Source: Pterobdella sp. o SKG-2022 (taxonomy: Eukaryota; Annelida; Clitellata; Hirudinida; Piscicolidae). Taken from it: a DNA stretch of 64,000 nt. The notes under the pieces are model-generated. The model saw nothing but the letters and a program-made list of their open reading frames with translations, made no database searches and was not told the DNA's origin. Of the stretch, positions 11,091-23,438 are shown piece by piece (position 1 is the stretch's first letter; each line of letters opens with the position of its first letter). A program made the translations under genes and the position numbers. Where the stretch lies: positions 18,702,674 through 18,766,673 of the forward strand of contig OZ038322.1 of assembly GCA_964035795.1 (NCBI GenBank), given 5' to 3'.

Positions 11091-14000
11091 GTCCAAGTAT
11101 AGTTAATGCTGATGTTTTCTGTTGGAATAAAGTCTAAGTGAAATAAAAAAATAATAAAAACCCAAAAATTGATTTTTAAGCTACAGGTCATTAACAACCA
11201 TGAATAAATTTTGTTGAGTTTTTGTGTATCGAATTTAACAGCAAGGTTAAATACTTACTTTGCGCCAAATTTCAGCTCCGAATAAAATTTAAAAAAATTA
11301 ATGAGATAATAGTTTTTATAGTATAACTTAACTTCACTAATTTAACTTAACTCATGTCAAGCTATTTCAACTTACTCGACTAAGTTGACTTTGTTTATTA
11401 TATTTATTTTTAATTACTTTAATTTGTATTAAATTTTTTAGTTTTTGATTTCCCATTATGAAAATGAAAAAAATAAATGAAAAACAACAATAAACTTTCT
11501 GTTTACAGTTAATCCGTAAAAACAAAAATTCGAAACAGATTTTAAAAACGACACAAACAAATTTTTAAAAAAATTAAGAAATTACTTCTCGAACCATATT
11601 TTTGTTTTATTTTAAAGAATATTTCCAAATATTTTTCGTCTTTTTTCTATGCATAGATGCTTCAACACAACAAGAAGGAAGATTGAGCAGACATTATGGT
11701 AATTTCTGTAATTGTTTCGGTAGTTTCATTCAGCCATTACCGTTAATTTTCCCTGATTCCCTCATCATTCTAACCACCGTCTTTTGTCTATATAAACCGA
11801 GCCCTTGCTTTTTACCGGTCATTGGTTTTTATGTTTTAAGACCAAAAGGCTTTAGAAGGTTCATTGGTTTTTTTAATTGTTAAAGGATAAAACTTTTGCT
11901 ATTGGGCTGAATAATAAATAGTGTTTCAAAAAAGTTTTCTGTTTTTTATCGACTTATCAGCTTTTTTTTTAGCTTCCCTAATAAAGTTATCAAAAATATT
12001 TCAATATAGAACGTTGTTTGCTAAAATGCCTTTACACAGAAACAAAGTAAAAATTGTGTGATTTAACAGATAGACTGGTTTGGTTTTGTTTTAAAATGAA
12101 ATAAATTATTCTTAAATTAATTTCAAATCCTCACATGACGCCAAATAAGCATATGAGGAGTCTATGCTGTTAAAAGACCAGGCTGTAAACCTCAATTTTG
12201 TCAATTAGTTGGCATAAGTATGTGTGGTGAGCTTTCAATAATCGATTTTTTTAAACTCAAGTTCAAGTTGAAAATATAAATAAATAAAATCATGTTTTTT
12301 CAAATAATTAATTTTTAAACTTAATATTTCTTTAAATATTAATTTCTAAAAAAATTGTTTTGTATTATAGAAAATTTATTGTTTAAATAAATTTATAAAA
12401 TTATTGTAGTCAGCAGTAATCAATTTCTGCCAAACCTATTATACCTCAGCATTGTTATTACAAACTTCATTAACTAACAGGATGACATGTGTAGGATTCT
12501 CTTTCTTCCTTATGTAAACTCACCTTCCTAATTAGTAAAATATTTATTCTTCTTATCACTGGTCAGTCATTACTCACTTGTTTTGAAGGGTAAATTGATT
12601 ATCAGCTTATTAGCTGTTTGAGTTCCCCAGTTGAGACTTCATATTGAATATTTATTTATAAATCATTTGCGCGTGAATCTTTTTCATTAAAATTTCATTT
12701 TTTTACTCATTATTTTCTGAAAAATATAATTAAAGATTTTTTTTTAAATGAATAAATGAGAAAAATTGTTAATAAGTAAAAAAATTTAAAAATTTCTGCA
12801 TTATAATTTTCATTTTTATTTTAAATATTAAATCAAATAAGCAAAATTTTCATTATTTATTCACTTAAAACTCAATATTTTATCATTTTATTTTTCTCTC
12901 CTCTCTTTTAAACCTATGCATATCTCTCCGCAATTATCTGTTATTTCAACATCATCCCCGTAATTACCATAAACGCTGTAGGACTGCAGCTCTTATAACT
13001 ATGTTTTTTATGGCTCAAACCATTTTTTGTGTTGAGTATATTATAAAAATAGTTCATTTTCACATAGAGATTTGTTGTATAGCATCTAGTTGTTGTTTTC
13101 TTCATTACATTTTGGTTGAGAATTTATTTTCTAGAATGCCAGCATTTTTTGACACCCAGTAAACGGAAACTGAGCTCAAAAGATCATTTTATCATGAAAA
13201 TTTTTTTTTTAAAAACATATAAAATTTTAAAAATAAAACTTTAAGTAATTTTGTCATTATGTCCTAGTGTATGGTTTCAGATTAAAATATCATGGTTCTT
13301 TTTACAATTGTAACTTTAATAAGATTAACCTCAATAATATAAAACAAAATAAATAATATAAAAATTCCAATGATAAATTTTAAACGTATATTAATGTGAT
13401 CTATGATTAAAACGAAAAATTTTGATGATAAAGCCACGTGTATTGCAGTTACATCATCAATAACAGCTAATAACAAGCTCTCCACGTTCCCTTAATAGAT
13501 CATCCAAGGCGTTAGAATATGCTAGTTATAGTTCTATTTATAATTATTCAAATTTTATTTGAGTTTTCTCAGTGTTGTACCTGGTTTAGAAGCATGATTT
13601 TTTTGAACTGGTAATCTCTCACTTCTTGAGCTCAAAAAATTTCAAAAATTTTCATTAAACATAATTTTTTGTGTTTTTCATTCATGCTGTTTTTTAAAGA
13701 AGCATTTACATTATAATTCAAAAACTCGTTTTCTTTTGATCAGTCTAAATTCAAATGTATCACAAAAATATTGAAAAATTTTCAAAACTGTCAGAAGTCA
13801 ACATAGAAATTAAAAATCCGTGGATAATTTTGCGTGGAGTTAGCAGTACTTGATAATGGAAGTACCAACAAAAGCTTTGCACAGTTCCTAATATGCCTTC
13901 AGTGTTACTAACACATTGAAAAAACTAGATTAATAACTAACATACACTTTTTCAATAAGTTTACCTTCACACTTGATTCATATTTTGAATGTAGTTCATT

Positions 14001-14628
14001 GTTTTTGTATAATAATTATTTGAAAATTTTCATAATCTCAATAAAAGAGTTTGATTTTTTTATTTAAAATAAATATTTGTGAGGAGCTTTGGATACACAT
14101 CGAAATGAAAAAATGTTTCAATTTTCAAAAAAATGCACAAAAATTAACACTGTGAAAATCACATGAAATTTTCAAAGTTCATAAATACTTTGCAATAGAA
14201 CTGTAAAAGAAATTGTTTGGCTCTATGCTGGTAGGTGATGCCAAATACTTTAACGGTAATGCACTCTTTAGAAGACAATTATACATGCGGAAATGCAAAA
14301 AATTAAATAACTGAATCACCAAAAATAATATTAAAGTATTATCATAGGAAATTTTGAAAACAAAAGCTGGGTAGATGATTAATAGGTTTTTTAGATTAAT
14401 TGATTAGTTCTCCAAAAAAAAAATCTCCAATTAATCTTATATTTAAGGTTTATGCAACTTTTAAAATCTAACTTCATTTCAAGTTTAAAATGCTTAGATT
14501 AGATTATATTATGGTATATAACATGATACAGCTAAATTGTGAAAAAATGTTGAAATTTTCAACTTAGAAGGCCCTATTCAGTTGTCAATCAAATTCTGGT
14601 TTGAATATTTGTTAAAAACAATTTTACT

Positions 14629-17061
14629 TTAATTGAAATTTTTTTCTAGGTTGTTATGAGGATTGAGTTTATGGTTCAGAAGTTGGTTTATATGCGGTAC
14701 AGAATTACTGCTTGTATCGATATCTTCAAACTTTTCGTTACTGTAGTTTTCATTGTTAACTTTTTCGTTGAACGTATTTGGCGAGGGTTTTGAATTTAGA
14801 TTATTGTCGTTAAACTGTTCTTTACTATTTAAATCTCCATTATCTTGGTTCTTATTGGTATCAAGCTTGTTCTCACCGAACCCAGCTTCTTCATTGAACC
14901 CTTTTTCATCGGTGTTTATGTCATTGAACCATTGATTAACAACAGACGAATGAGATGAGGAATAAGATGATGATAACGACGAAGAAGATGAATGAAGAGG
15001 TGAGGCTACCATGGGAGATAGTTGGTTTTTGTGGTTTATCATTTCTTGTTGGTTATTGTGGCTGTATGATAATGAAGGCTCTATGGCGATATAAGGAGAG
15101 GATTGGTTGTAAAAGGTTGATGGGTTGTTGAAGGAATTATTAGAGAAATAATCAACTCGTTGTAGTTGTTGTTCTTGGTTGTAGAATGAATTGGTAACTG
15201 GGATTTGTAGATCAGGATGAGCAAAGTCATTCCAGGAGTTACTAAAAGGGTCGATGCCTGAAAATTTAAGGTCTTCAACGTTGTTGTGTAACATATAGTG
15301 TTGTAGTGCATTGTTTGTTGCAAGTTTGTTCTGTTGATCTTGCTGCAACATAAATAACTGTTGTTGTTGTTGTTGAAATTGATTCGAGTTGAAGATTTGT
15401 GGTTTTGTTTCGTTTATTTCTTGACCTTTTTCTTTTTCATTATTGGGGCTGTTTTGAGGTTGTTGATTAAATGAAGCTATTGATTGTGTGGCTAACTGTT
15501 GGGGAATGTTTTGAGAAAACTGACCAGCATGGTTATTGAAGTTATCAAAAAAAGACGGCGAAGAGTGTTTTTGTTTCAAGTCATCCATCCAAAACTCACT
15601 TTTGCATGCCTGCATTTTATTGAAGTTATCAGAGTTGTTCAAAAGTTGACGACTTAAAATAGGGTTGGTGGTTTTGTTGCTGTTTGGAGTGGTGGTTACG
15701 TTAGTAAGGTTGCTGCTGTTGTGTCCACCAGGCTGCTTGTTTATTTTTTTGTACTTGCTTCTTCTGTTTTGAAACCAGATTTTAACCTTCAAACATGCAA
15801 ATTGGCTTAATTTAAATATTCTCAATAAAATTTGAATTTGTATTTCTTTAATTTCAATTTAATTTATTATTCAAGTATAAAATAAAGAAACACACTTGAG
15901 TTTGTGTGAGACCCAGAGAAGCAGCCAACTCGGCTCTTTCAGGTAAGGCAAGATATTGAGTTCTTTGGAAACGTCTGTTTAATTGTTGTAGTTGTAAACT
16001 CGAATATATAGTTCGGGGTTTACGCATTTTCTTTTTGGACCCAGTCACATTGGGAGGGTTGTTTGACGACAGCCTGGATGCATCTTTGTTTCCTGTGGCA
16101 GCTGCGGCCGTGGCTGCATCCATAAAGCTGCACAGGTCTGGAGGGGTTGAGCGTTTTCGATAATGTTATTTAGATAAATATACATTAAATGATTATAAGT
16201 GTTTAAAATTCTATTTTTGTTAAGCTGTAGCATGGTTAAAATAATTATATTACAGATGGGTGATATAATGATTAAACCTGAAAGATGAGGTCCTGTGATG
16301 GAGATTGGGTAGTTTGAAGTTTTGAGGGAAGTGTTGTTGTTGGTATTCAAAAAAGTGTTATTAATTATGTTATTATTGTTATGTTGAAAAAGATTATTAT
16401 TGGGGTTATAGTTTATGTAGTTATTTTGGTTCTGAAAAGAATTCACTCCATTGAAGTTGAGGTTGGAATAATAAGAAGAGTAGTTGTTCGGAAGGGTGAC
16501 TTTGAGGTTGTTGTTAGAGAATTGGAAATGTTGTTGAGTGGGAAGTAGTGGGAAGGGAGAAAAGCTTGATGTTGTAGGACTGTTGCTCTCAAACGAAGAC
16601 AAAGCACTTTGTTGAAAGATGTCATTATAAGGAAATTCAGAAGTTTTTATTATATAGTTTTGTTTATTTTTTGAGTTGTTAGTCGAGTTTGCAGTGTTGA
16701 AATTATTGGTTTGAATTAGTTTTTGTTGTGCTATGAATATACCGTTTTTAGTTGAAAGTGAAGTTGATGTCAATCCAACTTTTTTGTTGTCATAGTTGTT
16801 TTCGTTAGTTTCAAAGTTGTTCATTTTGTTGTTATTGTTGTTTAAAGCATCGTTTTGATTGTTGCTCATATTAGTCTCCATCTCCATTTTTGAACAAAGC
16901 TGTTTGGTGGATGGAAAAAGAGAATTTGAGTCAAGAAAAACTTTTTTTATTGGATTGTTTTTAAGATTTTTGTTGTTGCCATTGTTTCTTAGTTCATTGG
17001 AGTTTTTGTTGTTAGAAAATTGTAGTTGTTCTGGTGACAGTTTCATCTTTACTTGATCCAT
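14629..17061 (-). CDS. Dlx: Distal-less/Dlx homeodomain transcription factor
   Basis: Three exons: 17061-16278, 16137-15896 and 15786-14629 (727 aa). The ATG at 17,061 is the first real one; the frame upstream has only a TTG. The homeodomain spans residues about 299-358 with [39 protein letters not shown] and [14 protein letters not shown]; Gln50 and Asn51 are present. This sequence is diagnostic of Dlx. The second intron splits the homeobox between positions 44 and 45 (TQ|VK), the known Dlx intron site. The rest is low-complexity Asn/Gln/Ser-rich (poly-Q at about 15,360, poly-N in exon 1, Ser run near 14,970). That makes the protein more than twice the usual vertebrate length of about 280 residues. 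It binds TAAT-type sites in nuclei of ectodermal and neural tissue in other animals. The 5' UTR probably has an intron (donor near 17,158). Confidence 0.96.
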
Positions 17062-17605
17062 CTTCAAACTTTTACAAATAATTTCAATGTTCTTCTTAAA
17101 ATTACTATATTTTGAAACTTTGTTACAACATTCAAATGAAATAAATCGAAAAACTCACTTTCAAATTTTTGAATCACTTCTCCAATAATTTGAGTGGCAA
17201 TTTCTTTTTCAATCAATACTGATAATATCAATTAAAATGTAATGGATTGGCAGCCCGCATAGGTTTGTACACAATAATATACCTGCATAACGAAGAATCC
17301 CACAAATTTAATTAAAGTGTGAGAGATGTTTTAAAAGACACACTCTAAAAGATTGTAGCAAATGATACTTGTTGATTATAAGGATTAATAATTTTGTGTT
17401 GTGGAAATTAAGAACTCAGTATTATTACCTATAATTTGAAAGACCGTGAGCTTCGATATAACTAACAAAGAACAAACCAATCATTTGCTAATGTTTCAAA
17501 AACATTTGTTTTATTGGTTGATAAAAAGTTAAGCTCCTCCCCTTGACTACAAAAGGCACAATTATGCGTGATGAATGAGATATACAATTATGCCTTTCAT
17601 GAATC
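17062..17605 (-). promoter_or_regulatory. Dlx 5' UTR and putative proximal promoter
   Basis: A likely non-coding exon ends at AAATTTGAAA|GTGAGT (about 17,158), and the acceptor just before the ATG is TTTGAAG. Further up are CCAAT/ATTGG motifs near 17,480-17,520, a GGATTA (Otx/K50-type) at about 17,380 and GATA-type motifs. These motif hits are short and frequent by chance in AT-rich DNA, so the promoter role rests mainly on position. Confidence 0.35.
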
Positions 17606-17609
17606 ATGC

Positions 17610-18110
17610 CTGATTGCATCCATCCATTCATTCATCCATCCATCTATCTATTCATTCATTCATTCATCCATCCATTCATCCATCCATCTATCCCTTATCC
17701 ATGCATGGATTCATGCATATATTCATATATTCATCCATCCATCCATTACTTTATCCATCCATTCATACATTTATCTATTCATCTCTTCATCCATCCATCC
17801 ATATATCTTTCCATTCACCAATCTATCCGCTTATATGTCTATCATTCATCCAAAAAATTTTGATTCATTCATCAACCCATTTAACCCTCGTTCCATCATT
17901 CAACGATCGACCACTTTTTTATCTATTCTCTATTCCTTCTCCTGTTATCCCTCTGTATACTCCTTCATGTTTCCATAATTCATCCATATATCTTTTTATC
18001 ATTCGTTTCATCTGTTCATTTCTCATCCCTAGCTTCATTTTAATCTGTTCATTCATCCATCCAATCATTCATTCATTTATCCATCCACCATCCTCTTATT
18101 CATCATTCAC
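17610..18110. repeat. CATC/CATT tetranucleotide microsatellite
   Basis: From 17,612 to about 17,830 the sequence is nearly pure CATC/CATT (and TATC/TATT) tetramers. It decays into interrupted units up to about 18,110. All three plus-strand frames stay open for long stretches because tetramers cycle through frames without making stops; the Ile/His/Ser/Pro-rich frames are artefacts. Confidence 0.92.
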
Positions 18111-21100
18111 ATTTTATTCACTGTTTGTTTTTTCACTCTCGATCTATCATTTATAAATCTATTTGTTCTCGCATTCAAATATTGTTCATTATATATTAAT
18201 CCTTCATTTTTTTGTATTCATGCATCTTCCACTTTTCAATAAACCCATCCCTCGTTAGTTTCTTTCACTCGTTCTTCCTTTTTTGTTGATTTTTTCAAAT
18301 TTTTTTTCATTTTTTTATTTTTTTTGTTTTTAATTATTTTGAGAAAAATGGTACTGACAGATTTGTTGAATGCTACAATTATTTCACTATTTCTTTACTT
18401 TTCTATTTAATTTGACATTCTTATGAATATTGTGTGAAACATCGAACAAGGTATCGCTCGGATTATTTATACAATCAATTTGAAATTTTGATTTATTTCA
18501 AATTCAACTTTTATACAAATTAAAATAAAATTGTGAATAGGAAAACAACGAGTAAAGTTGAATTTTTAATTGATTCAAAGCTTTTGAATATATTTTACAT
18601 CCTTATCAAGTTAAAATAAAATGAAATATTCCATACTTTAAATTGCTTTTTTCCAGAAGTCATAAATATTTAAAATGGTTAAATCCTACCTAATATTTCC
18701 ACACTAGCAACTTCAGACCAATATTTTTTTAACTTAAATTTTTTACGTAGTTTCACATTTTTTCATTTATCAAAAAACCCTGAAAAACAAAAAAATGGCG
18801 GTTGACGTTTCCGCGAGCATTGCGCATGTGCGCCTAGAAGACACGTGGCATTTCCGGTTGAGTAAGAAAACGTTTTGTGCGACTAATTGTGCCTTGTCCA
18901 TTACTGTATTTTGTTTACGACTTAATACAGTTCATATTTCAAGTGTTTCATTTGTATTTTTTATTTTTTGCTTTCATTTTTTAGTTTTAAAGTAAAATTT
19001 TTAAAGTTTTGTTAGTAGTATTTTTTAATGAATGCTAATTTTTTTCTTGTTTTAAGTTTGATTATTTTTTTGCAATTGTTTCCAATTCAAATTATTCATG
19101 TTCCTTATAAGTTTTTATTTACACTTTCAAAACTTTTGTTTTACTTTATAACACCTGCATAATCTATTTTCTATTTTTAGCAAATTTTAAAATATATCTT
19201 TAGTTTCTTTATTGTAAATATAATTTAATTTTGTTAAAATTGAATTAAAATCAATATTCATAAAAAATTTCAAAGCATTTTACTGTTTTTGACTTAAACA
19301 TTGTCATTAATGCATGTTTTTACCGTTATCAGCATTTCTTATCTTACTCTCATCAAAATAGCATTGACCCCACACATCAACGTAGTAGTAGTAATTATTT
19401 CTCAAAATCTCATTTCATATTCATGATTTCGTTTTAGAGAAATGTTGACATCCATGTTTTCCGCTCTATTTAACACAGCAAATGGATAAAAAATATTCTA
19501 AAAACAAAAAGCTTTTATAAATATTGATCTCGTCTTTACCTTTAAAATGTAATCATTCTTAGATTCAAAACTTTTTCCAAGAAAACTTCATACACTATCA
19601 AAGAAGAACAAAAATTCCAACGTAATACCAATAAAAATCAAATCAACCAATAGAAATAGTTAATTATAAACACGTGCATACAAGAGACAATACAGTGAGT
19701 GTCCAGAAATAGGTCAGTAATTGTGGTGGTCATGGAGCATGCATGCCTGTATTGATGACACTTGAGTTTGATGGACGCATGACATACTATTGCGTCTAAT
19801 TACTGCTCTTTATGGGGATTTCTTGTTGCTTTGTTTCAGTTTGTTTTTTTTTCTCGTTTATTGATAATGCCTGTTCCTTTTTATAGTTTTTTTTATTTTG
19901 TTATAATTGTTTTTTTTTTATGTAAATATTATCAATTTTTTTATTTTTATCAAGTTGTTCTTTGTTTTGCAGGTCTAATGTTTTTTATGTTTGCTTATTG
20001 ATAATATTCGTTTCCATGTGCTTGTTCATTCCAATTCTAGTATTCATTTTCGAAGTGGTTTAATAATTCTTCACTAAATTCTTGCTAAAAAAACAGTTTT
20101 CAAAAATTCTTTTTAAAACTAATCTTTGAACTTCAATTTTTTTCTATTTATTTCATTTAATTGGTCATAAAAACACGTTTTCCATTCAGTTTTGTTGCTA
20201 TAACTATCATGTCTCACGCTATTGCTCTCCTGCTTGACACAATGTTGTCTCTATAACAAAAATGCACATCAGAATCACAGTATTAAAAATTCTTATCATT
20301 TTACTCCAAGAGGGTCATTCTAATAAAAAATCAAAAAACAGGTAGAGGCTTTTTAATATATTTAAGTTAAGATTGTTAATTTTTCAATTTTGTCCATATT
20401 CTTATAGTTTTGATTTTTTCAAAAGTCTTTAGAATCTGTTCTGAATTGTGTGTATGTTTTCAGTAAAAATTTGCTTAATTCTCGGGAATGAACAATATAA
20501 ATGCCTCAAAATGTTTGTATTTCGTTATGATAAAAAAGCCCAATAAACTTTTAATTAATGATGTCTATTTAGTCTATTAATAAAAATTAAGCTTAATTTA
20601 TTTTTTAAGAGTAATCTATAACTAAGTGTATTGATTCTACAAGCCAGAACTATTTCAAATGCAATACTGTCTGGAAAGTTGAATGAGTTTTTTATGAAAT
20701 AACAACTGTGAATGTTACGAAAGTTCGTCTATTTTTGAAAGGCAGCTCTATAATTAAAAAAATGCTCAAAAGTTTCCTTTTAAAAGTAATTTTATTTCTG
20801 AAATATATCTGTTTTGTATGCTTTATAAACATTAAACTATATAATCGAATTTTTTAAAATTATTTTTTTAATGAATATATGTTTGTTAGAAAACTAATTA
20901 CTATGAAATTATTTAATTGCATAATTCAGATACCAAAACCAGGGTTTTTTCAAATATCAAAAAAAAATAAGAGTTCATTAAAGAAAATATCATGCTTACA
21001 AATTATTGTCTTTCTTACTTAGTTTTTGCTTTAGACAACCAGCTTGTTGCTCGTTTTTAAAATTTTTACACATAACCGCATAGCAGCGCAGCTAGCACAA

Positions 21101-23438
21101 AATTCATATAAATTTTTAGTTTGGTTTTAGTTCACTGTATTATCTTGTTCATTCGATCTACTTTGCCATTAGCTGTTCAAAGACTTGAACTCTTGTGTAT
21201 TTAAATTTTAACCATACATTTATACAAAAATTTATGCAAATACACCAATGTTAGTATTCAACAATGTTATTTCTTGATTTTAATCAAACTCTGTGGAGTG
21301 GAACAAAATTAAATGTAACCGTTCTTAATATGTGTGATAATTTGAAATATAAATTATGCTTTAAAAAAGTTTTAAAAATAAATTTTGATTAATTTGATAA
21401 TTCTTAAAAACTTAACTTTTATCTGAAGATATAAAAATGTATATCTTACCAAACTTCATTCCAAAGAACCTCAAGCGACTAAAAAGAAATTATATGTATG
21501 CCAAAAAATACCTTTTTTTAGGCCAAAATTATAAAATGATATAAAAAAAAATTTCAAAATTAAATAATGTTTTGAAGTCATTCTTGATCTCAGTTGTTTG
21601 TTACCGTTGTTTGTGTAAGAAGTAAATCAGATTGGTGGTAAAAGTGTCAAAAAAAGTGTTAGTCCTATACTAAAAGTAAAATCTAAAAAATCTCATTCAA
21701 CTTTGAAGATATTTTAACAATATATAATTTGAGCTCTAAATGGAAAACTACTTTTATCAAGTCCTAATGTGTCCAGATTTAATATACCTTTGATATAAAA
21801 GCTGATAAAAAAAATTTAAATGACCTTTCTGCTAACTTCAAACAAATCTATATTTTAGGTGTTTAAAATTTTTAAATTCTTTTAAATCTTCGACAATATC
21901 AACTGCTTAAGAGCCTAATTTTGGTTTCTCACTTTAAAACCTGAGACTATTCTGTTGCATCAAACTTGGCAAACAAATTTAAAGTTCTATAAGCATAAAA
22001 TAATCATTATTTTAATATAAAAAAAATCATTAGTATGTATTGTTTTTTAGAACTTTCATGTTGATGAAAGCTTAATAGTTAAAGGAGACAGATTACGAGT
22101 TAAATAATTAACCATATCATACGTCAAAAATTTTTCTAATTTTTCGTGGATTGAGTTACATGATTAATTTTTAAATAAAAAAGTTTCAACAAGTTTTTTA
22201 AAGTAAATAATTTAATCATAGAAAAAATACAATCTATTTATCAATAAGCCTTGATTAAAAAGAAATATAAGAGACTATGGGGGAGTATGGAAAGGGCAAT
22301 ATGTAAATGAAGGCTATTAAGACGTAACTAGGTATTCGACAATGGCAAAGACACAACTTGGAGACACTAATTGATTCTTAATACACTTTCATCTGTTTAT
22401 CCTAACTGGTCTCCATGTGATTCAAGTCATTCAAAGTGAAGTTTCTGAATATTTCGAGTATTTATAAAACATACCGATTGAAAAAAAATCATTGAATATT
22501 CATCCTCAAGAACAGCAGTCAATACAAAAAGTTATATAAATGTTTGAAGCTGTGATTTATATTAACGATGATTTTTTTATAATTTTTTCAGAATTTATTA
22601 GTAATAGTAAAATATCTATATAAGTATTTATCATTCATTAACACCTCTTGTCATTAATTAATAGAGAGCTAAATAAGTTGTGTAATTAACGGCTAACAAA
22701 GGACTGTTCAATGTCAACTAACAAGTCTTTGATACACCACATCTCCTGGGCTTAACAGATTTTGTTTGAAATAGAGTTGGAGTTTTCAAAAAATAGCTTT
22801 TTTTAGTGATTTTTCTTGTTTTATTATTTGAATTTTGATAGTTTGCGGTCATAATATCTTTTACTCTTTTTTTTGTTTGGATTTATTCGGTTAGTAAAAA
22901 AACTCACATAAATACCGTTGTGAATAAGTTAATCTTCACCGATTTAAAACAATGATAAATGCAAATTAAACAACCCTTCAGTTAGAGCCCTCAGCCACCA
23001 CCCCTATGTAGATGCTAAAAAGGTATTTATCTCTGATATTGGGCTATTTTAATACTTTAAGTTTCGCTTTCATCTTATAAAGCGTTTAATATAAAGATCG
23101 ATTGAGATAATAGAGATTTTTGAACACTAATTTTTATTATATTTAGTTGAAAATGTTTCAGTGGTAACGAGAATCTTCGTACTTTAGTAGTAAATTTATT
23201 AGAATTTAAAAATCTATTTTTATTATAGTACTATTTTACGAGAAATCATTACCATTGAGTTAATGCTATGATACCAATCATATGAAATATTCAACATTTG
23301 CTGAAGCAATCGTTTATTCAAAAAAAGAAGCAAATAAAAGATTTAATTATATAACAAAAGTAAATTTTCATCTTGAAATCAAATATAATGATAAATTAAT
23401 CTTTGAGACAGTTCAAATGCATGAATATAGTTATAAAA
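18111..23438. other. long non-coding stretch between Dlx and POU genes
   Basis: AT-rich, with no supported coding sequence apart from the isolated GC-rich cluster at 18,790. The flanking genes are developmental regulators, so distal enhancers are plausible here, but none can be identified by eye. Confidence 0.5.
18790..18862. promoter_or_regulatory. isolated GC-rich cluster of housekeeping promoter motifs
   Basis: Within about 70 bases lie AAAATGGCGG (YY1-type), TGACGTTT (half CRE-like), TGCGCATGTGCGC (NRF1-type), CACGTG (E-box) and TTTCCGGTT (ETS-type, CCGGAA on the other strand). Eight or so CpG occur in an otherwise CpG-poor, AT-rich region. These motifs together are typical of TATA-less, ubiquitously used vertebrate promoters. 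A 66-codon frame starts in the YY1 site (ATGGCG) but shows no domain and turns Phe-rich. No gene within several kb explains it. It may be a promoter of a non-coding RNA or of an unseen first exon, or an enhancer. Confidence 0.45.

Larger units (their letters stand above)
9411..14628. other. AT-rich intergenic 3' of Dlx, containing an assembly gap
   Basis: No gene is supported in over 5 kb. A 93-codon frame at 11,602-11,883 has no domain, but the stretch 11,650-11,880 is richer in G/C and has a TATATAAA followed by CCGAGC at about 11,790. It could be a small promoter or an old repeat. A gap is at 10,817-11,016 with a repeat copy on its right edge. Confidence 0.5.

Noticed and set aside
11602..11883. 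93-codon frame with hydrophobic start
   Set aside because: Phe/Ile-rich without a recognisable domain; the TATATAAA inside it is downstream of the putative start. Mentioned only as a GC-richer patch.
16045..16277. Continuation of Dlx exon 1 frame past 16,278
   Set aside because: The donor TTTCAG|GTTTAA at 16,278 and acceptor CCCCTCCAG at 16,138 restore the homeodomain frame; the read-through is intron.
17568..18156. Three overlapping long open frames rich in Ile, His, Ser and Pro
   Set aside because: They are produced by the tetranucleotide microsatellite, which has no stop in any frame.
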